This document shows, piece by piece, positions 13,536 through 23,322 of a stretch of DNA of 64,000 nt. Below the pieces are notes generated by a model. The model was not told the origin of the DNA. It did no database searches and worked only from the letters and a program-made list of their open reading frames with translations. The DNA is from Isoetes taiwanensis (lineage: Eukaryota; Streptophyta; Lycopodiopsida; Isoetales; Isoetaceae), in NCBI GenBank assembly GCA_021234155.1, contig JAJEKV010000341.1, positions 174,753 through 238,752 of the forward strand. The letters run 5' to 3'. The translations under genes and the position numbers were made by a program. Within the stretch, counting starts at the first letter, position 1. Each line of letters opens with the position of its first letter.

Positions 13536-14805
13536 TCATGATCTCCTATTTTGGAAATCGATGAATCTTGAAAGGGCAATAAGCATAAAAACCCCTTCTT
13601 CCCCACGTGGGCTAAATTGGCGGTGTCTGACCGCTATCCTTCCATCAGTGAGCAAAGGTAAATAGAACCTGAGGGCTTTGTCATGCCCTGCCTCCTCGCC
13701 GGATCTGATTGCAGCCCTGTGTCTTCCGGAGTATTCATCCACCGGTACTGCTATCATTTCCCTGTAGTCGCTGAACATAGAAGATGCTAAGTTGATGCTG
13801 CCCCTATCCTGTTCGGCTGTGCTGCTGTCGAGGTGTTGGGTAGGAGCGCACTCGTTGTTTTCCCTTTGATTCCCATCCGCTCCTGGATCGCTAAGAACTC
13901 CTCCTATGTGGGTAACTCCTGCTGAGCTATCATCTGCCTGATGCCGATGTAGGCTTCTATGTCCGTCGATGTCTGGCCAGTGTACGTCCGGGCCTCTCTT
14001 ATGCTGATGGGAAAGTCCTGTGCTTCTCGGTCGATGAAGTCATCGAGGTCTGGTTGTTGGCGTAGGAGATGCAGGAGCTCGTCTATCCTGTAGCCCTTGT
14101 TCCTGCACTCTGGGAGGTTCTTGATGTCGTGGAGGCTTAGGTACGCCTCTCCTTGGATGATTACTAGGGTTAAGCTTGTGATGCCTAGCCCAAGTGGTGG
14201 AGCTGTCCGAGTGGTTCTCAGCCCCTCTTCAAAGCTCACGAAGTTCTGCTCGCTTGCTTTGCCTTTCTTGTCTTTGGGTCGGCGTCCGCGATGTCCTCCA
14301 TGTCGACCCGTCCTTCATCTTCCTCCTGCTCTTCCCTCTCGTACTCCAGAAGCATCTGCTCTTCTTCACATGCTGCCATGGCCATAGGCTCAATATCTAG
14401 GGGTTGGACAGATGGTTCCCCTATCTGGGTCTGGGCTCTATGGGATAGGAAAATTGCTACAGCTGCGGTGTAAGAGAAATATCTCCTCCTATTTGCAGAT
14501 ACTGACATATAATTAGGCAAGTGACTAGCCTTGTTTTCTAAGTATTTGTCTATCTTGGGGATGTCCTGCAGAGTTGTACGAAGGGCCATGCTTGGAGCAA
14601 AGTATCATATGCAAGGGGGAAGTTCTACTAGAGAAGGACCTATCTTTGCATGGAATTCAGCCATGATGTCCTGGTAATAGGGAGTAGCATTGATGGTTGC
14701 ATCCACATCGACCTCTTTCTGAAAAACAGCGAAGACCGAGTTGATGTCAGCCTCGGCCACATGAGCAGTGGCGCTATACCATCGCCTAAATGCAGATGTT
14801 GCCAT
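13536..14805 (-). pseudogene. Gag-like reading frames of the retrotransposon, family not recognised
   Basis: Four successive minus-strand frames (14605-14805, 14236-14589, 13904-14239, 13536-13778) form one broken gene of roughly 420 codons. The first two are in the same frame with one stop between; the others follow after frameshifts. The start at 14805 reads MATSAFRRWYSATAHVAEAD. The middle holds an acidic run (EEEQMLLEYEREEQEEDEG), and a later part reads IKNLPECRNKGYRIDELL. The position, first coding region after the leader on the transcribed strand, says gag, but I see no retrotrans_gag signature or CCHC zinc knuckle. It could instead be an extra ORF carried by the element. The two alternatives cannot be separated by eye. 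Confidence 0.5.
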
Positions 14806-15100
14806 GATGCTAGAGCTGGCTTTGGGGATATCAAAGGATGAATGAAGGCGCCTCGGGAGCTGAAAAATTGCCTTGGAGTGAGGAGCAAAAGGGTAGGGTG
14901 CGAATGAGGGTTGTGGTCTTATTTATAGACAAAACCCTAATTTTGGGAAAAATTTAGGGTTTGGGAATATCTATGATTCTAAGGTGCTGCTATGTAATTC
15001 ATAGGCAAACTAGGTTAAAGAAGGCATTCTAAGGGTCCTATTGCAACAAATTTCATCTAATGTTGAGAAAGTTGTGGCCAGTTGGGTCAATTTTGATCTG

Positions 15101-16437
15101 ACCACTCACACAGTGCGCGAGAGGCTAATCCGAGAATGACGGATTTGGTCCTGGCGCACTCTGTGAGGGGTGGGGCCCTATTTGGGTCGAGGATGACTCG
15201 AAACATGCAAACTAAGGGTCAAATCCTACTTATCTCGACGAGTTAGGTCGGATTGTGCCCTTACTTTCTACATTTGGACAAGTCTTGGCATAGATCAGGG
15301 GTCGACCACTCACCGCGGTGCGAGAGGCTAATCAGGAATGGCGAATTTGGTCTGGCGCACCTCGTGGGGTGGGACTCTGTTTGTGTCTAGAATGGCTCAA
15401 ATTCTATAATCTAAGGGTCAAATCCTACTTATTTCGACGAGTTGAGTCGGATTGTGCAATTACTTTCTACATTTGGCCAAGTATTGGCAAAGATCAGTGG
15501 TCGACCACTCACACAATGCGCGAGAGGCTAATCCGAGAATGACGGATTTGGTCCTGGCGCACTCTGTGAGGGGTGGGGCCAAAAACACTGAGTTTTGCTC
15601 CAATTTTGATAATTCCAAATGCAAGTACCATTAATACAACCTAATTACTTACAGTTTTACACATTAACATGATCAAAATATAAATTTGTATTTACAAAAA
15701 GTTGTGTATTTACAATAAACTAGCAATCTTCTTTCTGCTGTGAGCTCGTGGATGTTGCAACCGAGTGCTTGATAGTCGAGAAGGTTCTTCATGCAGATGA
15801 TTAACGTATGTCTTCCATTCGATGAAGATTGGTGATAGGCCAGTTGTGCCCTGTACTACTCGCTTCGTTTGTAGAGGTGTTTGCCATAGTGCTTCATGTC
15901 TTGGGTCTGCCTTTTCACTCTCCTCCCTTCTATTGTCGGTACATCGCCTGGATCTTCAATGTCTTCGAAAAGTCATGCCCTTTGCTCTTCTGTGGTTCTA
16001 GCCTTGTACTCTAAAAGCTATTGCTTCTATTTCTAAACAAACCCTAGTTTGGAAGACAAAATTTAGGGTTTGAGCAATTTTGGTCATTTTGAGGTCCTAA
16101 AGCAACAAATTTCAGGCGATTTGGAGCTGTATAGCTCAAGTTATGAAGGTTCAAAGTTTTGACCACTCACACAGTGCGCGAGGAGCAAATCCGAGAATGG
16201 CGGATTTGGTCTGGGCGCACTCTGTGAGGGGTGGGGCCCTATTTTCAAATTATAAAGAGTTCCTTAGTTTTTTAACATGCAAAACTAGCTCAAATCTAAG
16301 GGATAAGCTGAACTGCACTATTAGATTAGCTTAATTATGCATCTATCTAGGTCAACATGGGTCCACCACTCACACAGTGCGCGGGGAGCAAATCCGAGAA
16401 TGGCGGATTTGGTCTGGGCGCACTCTGTGAGGGGTCA
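15101..16437. repeat. Five hairpin-forming leader repeats of the retrotransposon
   Basis: About 77-bp units occur at 15101-15177, 15305-15373, 15504-15580, 16162-16238 and 16363-16437. Each begins CCACTCACACAGTGCGC and ends GCGCACTCTGTGAGGGGTGG, which are nearly inverse complements, with an inner AATCCG..CGGATT pair, so each can fold into a long two-step hairpin. The first three are spaced by ~200 bp with similar intervening sequence, and the last two are also 201 bp apart, so the larger tandem unit is about 200 bp. They lie between the primer binding site and the gag-like region. Confidence 0.85.
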
Positions 16438-16637
16438 CCTCTTTTTGGCCAAATTTGGTTGGGGTTTTGCTAAAACTTACTACTAACTTAGCATTAACCT
16501 ATTGCTGCACTAGAGATTGGAAAACATTTTCTCCAATTTTCGAGGTTCATGCCTGGGTGGTTATTCCCAAGACTGGAAGTCTACTGTTAGTCCTAACAGG
16601 AAATGGTCAGTGCTCGATCTTGGTCTACCAAGATCAT

Positions 16638-16649
16638 GCTCTGATACCA
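16638..16649 (-). promoter_or_regulatory. Primer binding site (initiator Met-tRNA type)
   Basis: The minus strand reads TGGTATCAGAGC one base after the 5' LTR. This is complementary to the 3' end of plant initiator methionine tRNA and is the commonest PBS of plant LTR retrotransposons. The same string recurs in plus orientation at 57429 and 61148. Confidence 0.92.
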
Positions 16650-16650
16650 C

Positions 16651-18263
16651 TGTGACGTCCCCTACTTCCTATACGATGCACACATCATTATCGGAAAGGA
16701 GCATTCCCGACGACCAAGCTGGCAGGGGCCATCCACCTGACTCCACTCCCAGTGGAATGAGCCAGCAAGGGAAGAGTGGATGTGTCATTCACCCGTCTCC
16801 CTTCGGGTTAACCTAGCTGCAGAAGCGTGAATAAACATGAGCACATAATAACAATATATCAATACAATCACCTCGAAGGGTGAACACATCATAATCATCA
16901 TATATACAACAACATCAACATGAACAATAACAACAAAGGGGAATCCTACCCAGGGCTCAAGCTCAAGGGGGTTCGACTGACGGCTTGGGCCTCCAGAAGT
17001 CATTGCAGACAGAATTCATGGCAAATGGATTTGGCTGACATAGGAACATGGCTGAGGGTAGTTCACTCCATCCGCCCCTCCCGTGTACACTTTATAGAGT
17101 AGGTTGAAAAGTATTGGGACCTGACCGTAGCCCGTCGGGTGCATAGCCAAAGGGGCTACTGTTGGGTTGCATCTCCCCAGTCCCGATGAGGCAAGAGGAG
17201 AGTCACCTCCCCTCCAGAGGCATCCATGCCCATCACAGGCGGCTAGAGGGCCACTGCCCGTATACGACTTAAACCTCATTGAAGGTGACGCATCACCCAA
17301 GAGTTGTCGAGCTCATGCCTTGCCCACACGAAGTGGCAAGCCATTAAGCCTAGCCCGCTAAGACCCCCGGTAGGCTTTACACACCAGAGGGGTCGCTCCG
17401 TGATGGGACAAGTTCCCCTTTATCAACCGGCCTAGCCCCGCCACCCACCCACAACCAGGTGGGCTCCTGTGCACGGGCCGCATATAATTGGGAACTAGTA
17501 GGCTATCTAAGGTCATATGCTACACAGGCTTTAGGCCTCTACCCCCCTTCCCAATACATGGAGGTCACAGAGTGAAATACCAACATTATCACATAACTGA
17601 ATTGAAGAATAACATCTAATCTATCTATCTAAACATCTAGAGTTAGGTTCCTTTGTTAGAGCTTATGATCTCGGGATCTGTAAGGCCTCTAAGGCTGAAC
17701 TAACATGCTAAACCAGCTTATTGCCTAGCCAAAATGTGGCTTTGCACAACAGAATGACTATTTACCTGGCACTTGACCTGCTCCAGATCCTCGGAATGCG
17801 TCCATGCCTCTGATCCTGCTGAAAACTGCTGCTACTCGAAGATCTGTTGTGCAAGGGCGGCTTTTTCAGAGCCTGGCAATGCGAATTAGGGTCTTGGCTT
17901 GGCCGGAATGGCTCAAGAGAATCCTAAATGCGAGAGAAGGAAAGGAGCTCAAGGAAAACCCTAAATGTGAAAGAAGAAAACGGGTTTAGGGTCTAAGGGG
18001 AGAGCCCTTATATAGAAACCCTTAGGGTTAGGTTAGACATTGGCCAAATGGGATTTTGCCATTTGGCAATGGGGTCCATGGTGTTTATAGTTGTGTATAT
18101 TTATTAAACATGCACAACATTCGAGGTTGCCCCCCCAGGTGCAACTCTTGCCCCCTAGGTGCAACCCTTTACGGCCCTCAAGTACATGTCATTCGTGACA
18201 TGTACATGTGACGTGGCAGTATAATATATGTATTCGGATCGTATATTATGCTGGAATGTCACA
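16651..18263 (-). repeat. 5' LTR of the retrotransposon
   Basis: 1613 bp, near-identical partner of 6592-8202. It is bounded on the outside by the target duplication CTAGT and on the inside by the primer binding site. As the 5' LTR in minus orientation it would supply the promoter for the element. Confidence 0.92.
18006..18015 (-). promoter_or_regulatory. TATA-like element of the 5' LTR
   Basis: The minus strand reads CTATATAAGGGCTCTCC here, followed by AAACCC/AACCCTAA-type motifs. The same site is kept in the other LTR at 7945-7954. It is a plausible core promoter for minus-strand transcription, by position and sequence only. Confidence 0.5.
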
Positions 18264-18268
18264 CTAGT
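18264..18268. repeat. Target-site duplication, right (CTAGT)
   Basis: CTAGT directly follows the 5' LTR and matches 6587-6591. Confidence 0.93.
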
Positions 18269-18499
18269 CCTAGAACATGTATATATCTTGAGTTTGAGCC
18301 CATCACATATGCCATGTTGTAAGGTCCTCCAATGTTAAAATAATATCTATTTAAAAAGGAACTATGCTTTGTAGACTATATAATTGGAGCTTAGGTTTGT
18401 TATCTTGTAGACCAAGGTTCAAATCTAGCATAAAAACTAAGTTAACAAGACATTTTAAACCTGTTAAAGGATTAATATATGAGGTCGCTCATAGGGCGC

Positions 18500-18886
18500 C
18501 TAGCGTTTCTGTACTTGGGCTAGATTTCAGTGTTTGTTTTGGGCGTGCTTCTGGTGTTCGTTTTGGGCATGCTTGGGCTAGATTTCGGTATCTGTTTTGG
18601 GCGTGCTTGGGCTCTTGAAAAGCTCATGGCGTCCTCCTTCCATTGATATAAGATTAGGTGTCAATTTGGCTGATCTCATGCAAAAAAAGGGTTGACAATT
18701 TCGGCCTTCTGGTGCTAGTAGGGTTTGACTGCGACACTATCTTGGCCATAACTCTCACAAATGGTGTCTGTTTTGGGCATATTTGGGCTATTTGAAAAGC
18801 TTGTAGTATCTTCTTTTCATTGATATAAGATTGGGGTGTTGTTACCGTTGAGTTGGTGTAGAGAAATGGTCTGGCAATTTCGGCCC
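18500..18886. repeat. Degenerate tandem repeat around 'gttttgggc(g/a)tgcttgggct'
   Basis: The motif recurs at about 18536, 18562, 18594 and 18768, and again near 19741, together with 'cattgatataagattgggtgt' and 'ggtctggcaatttcggcc' blocks (18700, 18873, 19665). It looks like an old, diverged tandem array interrupted by other repeats. There is no coding signal. Confidence 0.55.
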
Positions 18887-19638
18887 TCGCATCTTTGTAG
18901 TATGTTCGTTTTTCCTTTTAAATGTCAAAACACTTGAGCATTGCCTCTTTTCTTGTCCAGAAGTTCAACTAGCACGTCCTGGCCCCAAGTTTTGCAGTAC
19001 ACTAGATAGCTAATCTGTTCTCCTGGCATCCTACCCAGGTGTGTGGGCCCCAGCTACGTAGAAGGCATTTCATCTAGGGTCTAGTTGGTTACTGTGGTCA
19101 ATCTGGGAGCATCATAGGCAACCCATTTTTGAAGGCACTTATTCACATGTTCGTACAATGTGCTAGTTTAGAATGTCGTCTTAGGAAGTCTATACTATCC
19201 ATTCACGCCAACTACTTGGGTGATTTATTCATGTTTCTAATTCCAATTTCAGGTCATTCTTTCTTCCATACTTTCAAGTTACTATGTATTTGAATGTCAT
19301 GTCATGTCATCGTATGGCAACCTATAGCTTTATTGCTTTTCAAGAGTGTGCCATTTTTGTTGGTGATGCGCAGTGCACTTATATGAGTTAGGGACAATAA
19401 TAAATCAATTATAATGGCATAAAGTATCTCATTATCAGACTCCAGCGCCAGCTATATTATTTTTTTACTTTGATCTGCCAGGCGCCTTGAGTGGGTGAGG
19501 ATCACTCTCAACATACTAGTTGCCAGTACATATGGTATACAATATTTTATCTTAGATTGTGCAAACATTGAGATAGCTCATTTAAGAGTTTTCAATGAAA
19601 TTAATGAAAAGTCGATCTCAGTTTTTTGCTGTTGCTTG
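18887..19638. repeat. Direct duplication, copy A (~0.75 kb)
   Basis: It matches 20829-21599 over its length, starting 'tcgcatctttgtagtatgtt' and ending 'gttttttgctgttgctt'. The last ~450 bp also match 5021-5650, so the duplication carries the upstream part of the decayed LINE family. Confidence 0.8.
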
Positions 19639-20828
19639 CCGTTGACTTGGTGTAGATAAAGGGTCTGGCAATTTCGGCCCTCTTTGGTGCTAGGGTTTGG
19701 CTGCAATACTCTTTTAAGCATAACTCTTACAAATGGTATCAGTTTTGGGCGTGCTTAGTCTCTTGGAGGGTGAGCGAGAGCTTTTCAGCAGTATCAATAT
19801 TGACCAAGAAATTTATCAAGTTGCAAGTGGCTTTGGGTCTGATCAGTTCAGCCTCTTTTGGTGGAGATGATGAGATCCAGTCCGTAGCCCCTTCAAAACG
19901 CATCACAAGCAACACAGACATATCACAATAGAGTTACAACATCATTGCTCGAGTTACATGTGTTCGTTTCTTTGAGTGATTGTGCAAATGATTATCATCT
20001 TTTGCCACATCCTCTTGCGTATCAGACGCTATATCCACCATGGTGGACAATTACCATCCTCCACAGGTGGGTGGATGTGATGGACTTCTTACTATAGAGT
20101 AAGGTCCTCGTCTCAAAATTCTTTGGAGGCTCTTGAATGGTGAAGATGACTCTCCTGGTCTATGCCATCTCAAACAATCTCTTGGTCATTGTATCCCTCC
20201 AAGCAAGAAGGCAGCAAAACCCGTTCTTCCTTAGACTCTATTTCAGATTCTTGAGCTTTTTTCAAATGCATCTCCTTTCCTACAAGGATTATTGGCAATA
20301 TGTTATGCGGTCACACGTCTATTTTGGCCATGTCCTTCTATCCATGCTCTCCTAGATATTCCCTCGTGGTGCGCGCCATTGCTGCCAGACCTGTCAGCTT
20401 GCTGCATCAATTCATCCCCGTACATAGAGGTGATGGATCCTAGCAGGTGTCATCTTTATTGAAGCATGTATGAAGGTGGTCGCCTCTTTTCATGACTAGC
20501 ATTTCATGCAAAATTCTTACTCTCACGTTTGGATGTAACTGTATGGAAGAAGGTAGCAGAGAACTTGCCTCTCATAGTGGAAGTTGGTATAAAGGAAAGG
20601 GTGACGTGGAGTTGCCACGAGGATATTCACAAAGGCAAGTACTTTGCCCACTTCATAGATCATACTCCACGACCTCTCCCATAGCTAAATGGATGGCAAT
20701 TACAGATCCCGGACCCATGTGGGCTTGTACATGACACTGCTATGGGATAATTTGCAAGTTTTTGTAGTTTAGTGGCAAGTTTTACATAGGTGTTTACATA
20801 TAAATGCCTTGTGGCATTGCGATGATCT
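19639..20828. other. Unassigned spacer between the duplicated blocks
   Basis: The region holds a third piece of the 'ggtctggcaatttcggccctc' repeat at its left end and otherwise nothing I recognise. Open frames up to 80 codons occur but without family resemblance. Confidence 0.4.
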
Positions 20829-21599
20829 TCGCATCTTTGTAGTATGTTAATTTTTCCTTTTAGATGTCAAAACACTTGAGCATTGCCCCTTTTCTTGTCC
20901 AGAAGTTCAACTAGCATGGTCCTGGCTCCAAATTTTGCAGTACATTGGATAGCCAATCTGTTCTCCTGGTATCCTACCCAGGTGCGTGGACCCCAGGTAC
21001 ATAGAAGGCATTTCATCTAGGGTCTAGTTGGTTATTGTGGTCAATCTGGGAGCATCATAAGCAACCCATTTTCGAAGGCATTTATTCACATGTTCGTACA
21101 ATGTGCTAGTTTAGAATGTCGTCTTAGGAAGTCTATACTATCCATTCATGCCAACTAATTGGGTAATTTATTCATGTTTCTAATTCCATTTTCAGGTCAT
21201 TCTTTCTTCCATACTTCTCAAGTTACTATGTACTCGTATATCATGTCATCGTATGGGCAACCTATAGCTCCATTGCTTTTCAAGAGTGTGCCATTTTTGT
21301 TGGTGATGGCAAAGGAGGACTATCTTTATGTGCAGTGCACTTATATGAGTTAGGGACAATAATAAATCAATCATAATGGCATAAAGTGTTTCATTATCAG
21401 ATTCCAGCACCAGCTATATTATTTTTTAACTTTGATCTGCCAGGTGGCTTGAATAGGTGAGGATCATTCTCAATATACTAGTTGCTAGTACATATGGCAT
21501 ACAATGTTTTATCTTGGATTGTGCAAACATTAATATAGCTCATTTAAGACTTTTCAATGAAATTAATGAAAAGTCGATCTCAGTTTTTTGCTGTTGCTT
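20829..21599. repeat. Direct duplication, copy B
   Basis: Partner of 18887-19638 with scattered differences. Just past its end a ~103-bp segment beginning 'tgaaaagtcgatctcag' is itself tandemly repeated (about 21567-21668 and 21672-21770). Confidence 0.8.
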
Positions 21600-22262
21600 A
21601 TTAAATCAAAGAATCTAAACTCTTCTTTGATGTTCTTAAGGTATATGTTAATTTTGACGTGTTACTTTCATTGAAAAGTCGATCTCAGTTTTTTGCTGTT
21701 GCTTATTAAATCAAAGAATCTAAACTCTTCTTTGATGTTCTTAAGGTATATGTTAATCTTGACGTGTTATATTCTTATAACATTTCACATCCACACTTGA
21801 TAGAGAACAACAGAAATGAATGGCAAGATCTATATTGCTGCTTTATAGATTTCGCGAGGCTTTTGACAGGTCTCTAGAGAGAAGTTGTGGGAAAGATTAA
21901 TACGGTTAGAAGTCCTCCAAAAAGTTGCAAAATGTAGTATAAAGACTATATGAAACATGCTCAACTCAAATACGACCACTAGATCAACTTATCAACACTA
22001 TTATTATAGTCTGCCAAGGGTGCACAATCTCTACCCTGTTATTTAGACTATACACTGATCAGCTTGAGGATTGGCTTACTCAGCATGGAGATGGAGGTCT
22101 CGGTTATCACTTGGCAACTGATATATACATATGACATGGATCTCTTAGGTTATACCCCAGTAAGTATGCAACGTTATTTTGATGCACTGAGTTTCTGCCA
22201 GGACACTGAAATGCATGTCAATTTGACCAAGACCAAGGTGCTCCTGATATCATCTTCGTGAC
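21600..22262 (+). pseudogene. Decayed LINE fragment (non-LTR reverse transcriptase), copy 2
   Basis: The plus strand shows in order: QDLYCCFIDF then, after a one-base loss, EAFD (motif A); LYETCSTQIRP; QGCTISTLLFRLYTDQLEDW (the RQGCPLSP block in decayed form); and RYFDALSFCQDTEMHVNLTK plus TKVLLI, the region just after the catalytic YADD block in non-LTR reverse transcriptases. The YADD itself reads TYDMDLLG (tacgATATGA), so the catalytic aspartates are damaged. Stops and shifts break the frame. It is the same family as 5021-5990 and distinct from the L1-type LINE that begins at 22342. Confidence 0.75.
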
Positions 22263-22341
22263 AAAAAAAGAGGATCTTGCTTCACTTATCAAACTTGTAA
22301 TGTGGAAATAGTACAGACATATAAGTACATGAGAGTGGAGA

Positions 22342-22356
22342 TTTTTTTTTTTTTTT
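22342..22356 (-). other. A tail of the LINE (T15 on plus strand)
   Basis: A run of 15 T marks the 3' end of the minus-strand LINE. The left flank reads 'gtacatgagagtggaga'. I did not find this string again at the 5' end. Confidence 0.8.
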
Positions 22357-22622
22357 GAGGGCAAGGTGTTTTTTATATTGCATTTATATGAAATACATAA
22401 GTACCTTTGCTTATAAAAGCAAAGAAAAACAGAAAAATCAGAAATATAGGAACTGCTGTACTAGCTAGATCCTTATAGTCTTATAGCAAAATATAGATAT
22501 CAGAAAAAAGAGAAAAAAACCGAGATGAAGTTTTCAGATATGAAAACTGTCAATAACCAAGATGTGATCCTCAGATCAACCCCACATGACCGATTAGTAT
22601 GCAAGACTCCAGCATCGACTTA

Positions 22623-23320
22623 CTAAACCACATCAAGCACATCCTGTAGGGTGAAATCTGGGATGTCATTCTTGCCAAACATCCTCAGCATCATGTCCAA
22701 ATCCTCTGGTGTATAATTGGTGAAATCAAGTAGCAGCAGGACATGTGCTTGCCTCTTCTGCTGCCATTTATGAAACAGGCTCTCAAAGTATGGTTTGAGA
22801 TTATTAAACCTCCATACCTCTCTGTTTTTGAGCACCCTCTTTATTGCTTTTGCATGCACCATTTCCCTTCTTAGCTGCTTGAATGTATTTTCTTGCTCAA
22901 ACTTGGATAGTTGAGAGAATTCTTCATCTGAATATTCAGCAACTCCCATCATTCTTTCTCCACTTCCTGTATTATTGAGCCTCCTCATTTCTCCTGTGCA
23001 ATACATCATCAAATGCATTAAGATTAGTAAGGTAGAAATCAAAATATCCCTGAAATGTACCAAATTTCTCCCGTGATCTATCATAGCTTTTTCCTTTTGC
23101 CATTTTGTGTGCCACAGCTGTCTCTGTCATAATGTATATGAACTCCTTTTTAATCCAGAATAAGGAAGGATTCTTGTTTTCCATTTGGACCCTATTTCTA
23201 TGTTTCCAGAGAATCCACGAACCTAGAATTCTAGTAGTATTCAGGATTTGAGTATTGGCATTCATAAAAGAAAGGAAGTTATTAGCTGTTATTGCTCCCT
23301 GATTTATCTGTCCTTGCCTG
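22623..23320 (-). pseudogene. LINE ORF2, C-terminal tail
   Basis: After the TGA at 23323 the same frame continues through a segment reading ILGSWILWKHRNRVQMENK, the usual W-x-x-W-K-x-R-N post-zinc-finger block of plant L1 elements, to 22972. A frameshift then leads into 22623-22984 (EYSDEEFSQLSKFEQENTF ... LQDVLDVV), which ends in a normal stop. About 280 bp of 3' UTR separate this from the A tail. Confidence 0.75.
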
Positions 23321-23322
23321 CC

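Larger units (their letters stand above)
6592..18263 (-). mobile_element. LTR retrotransposon, structurally complete, coding region decayed
   Basis: Two direct repeats of 1611 and 1613 bp bound 8448 bp of internal sequence. Each begins TGTGACGTCCCC and ends TCACA on the plus strand. A primer binding site (plus-strand GCTCTGATACCA) lies one base inside the right LTR, and a purine tract (read on minus) lies inside the left LTR, so the element is transcribed on the minus strand and the right LTR is the 5' LTR. The internal region has a long leader with hairpin repeats, a gag-like stretch at 13.5-14.8 kb and an integrase C-terminus at 9.0-9.3 kb. I could not find protease, reverse transcriptase or RNase H motifs. 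The integrase tail (LPAHLKIHSVFQVSLLKK) points to Ty3/gypsy. Total size 11.7 kb. It cannot move by itself. Confidence 0.93.
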
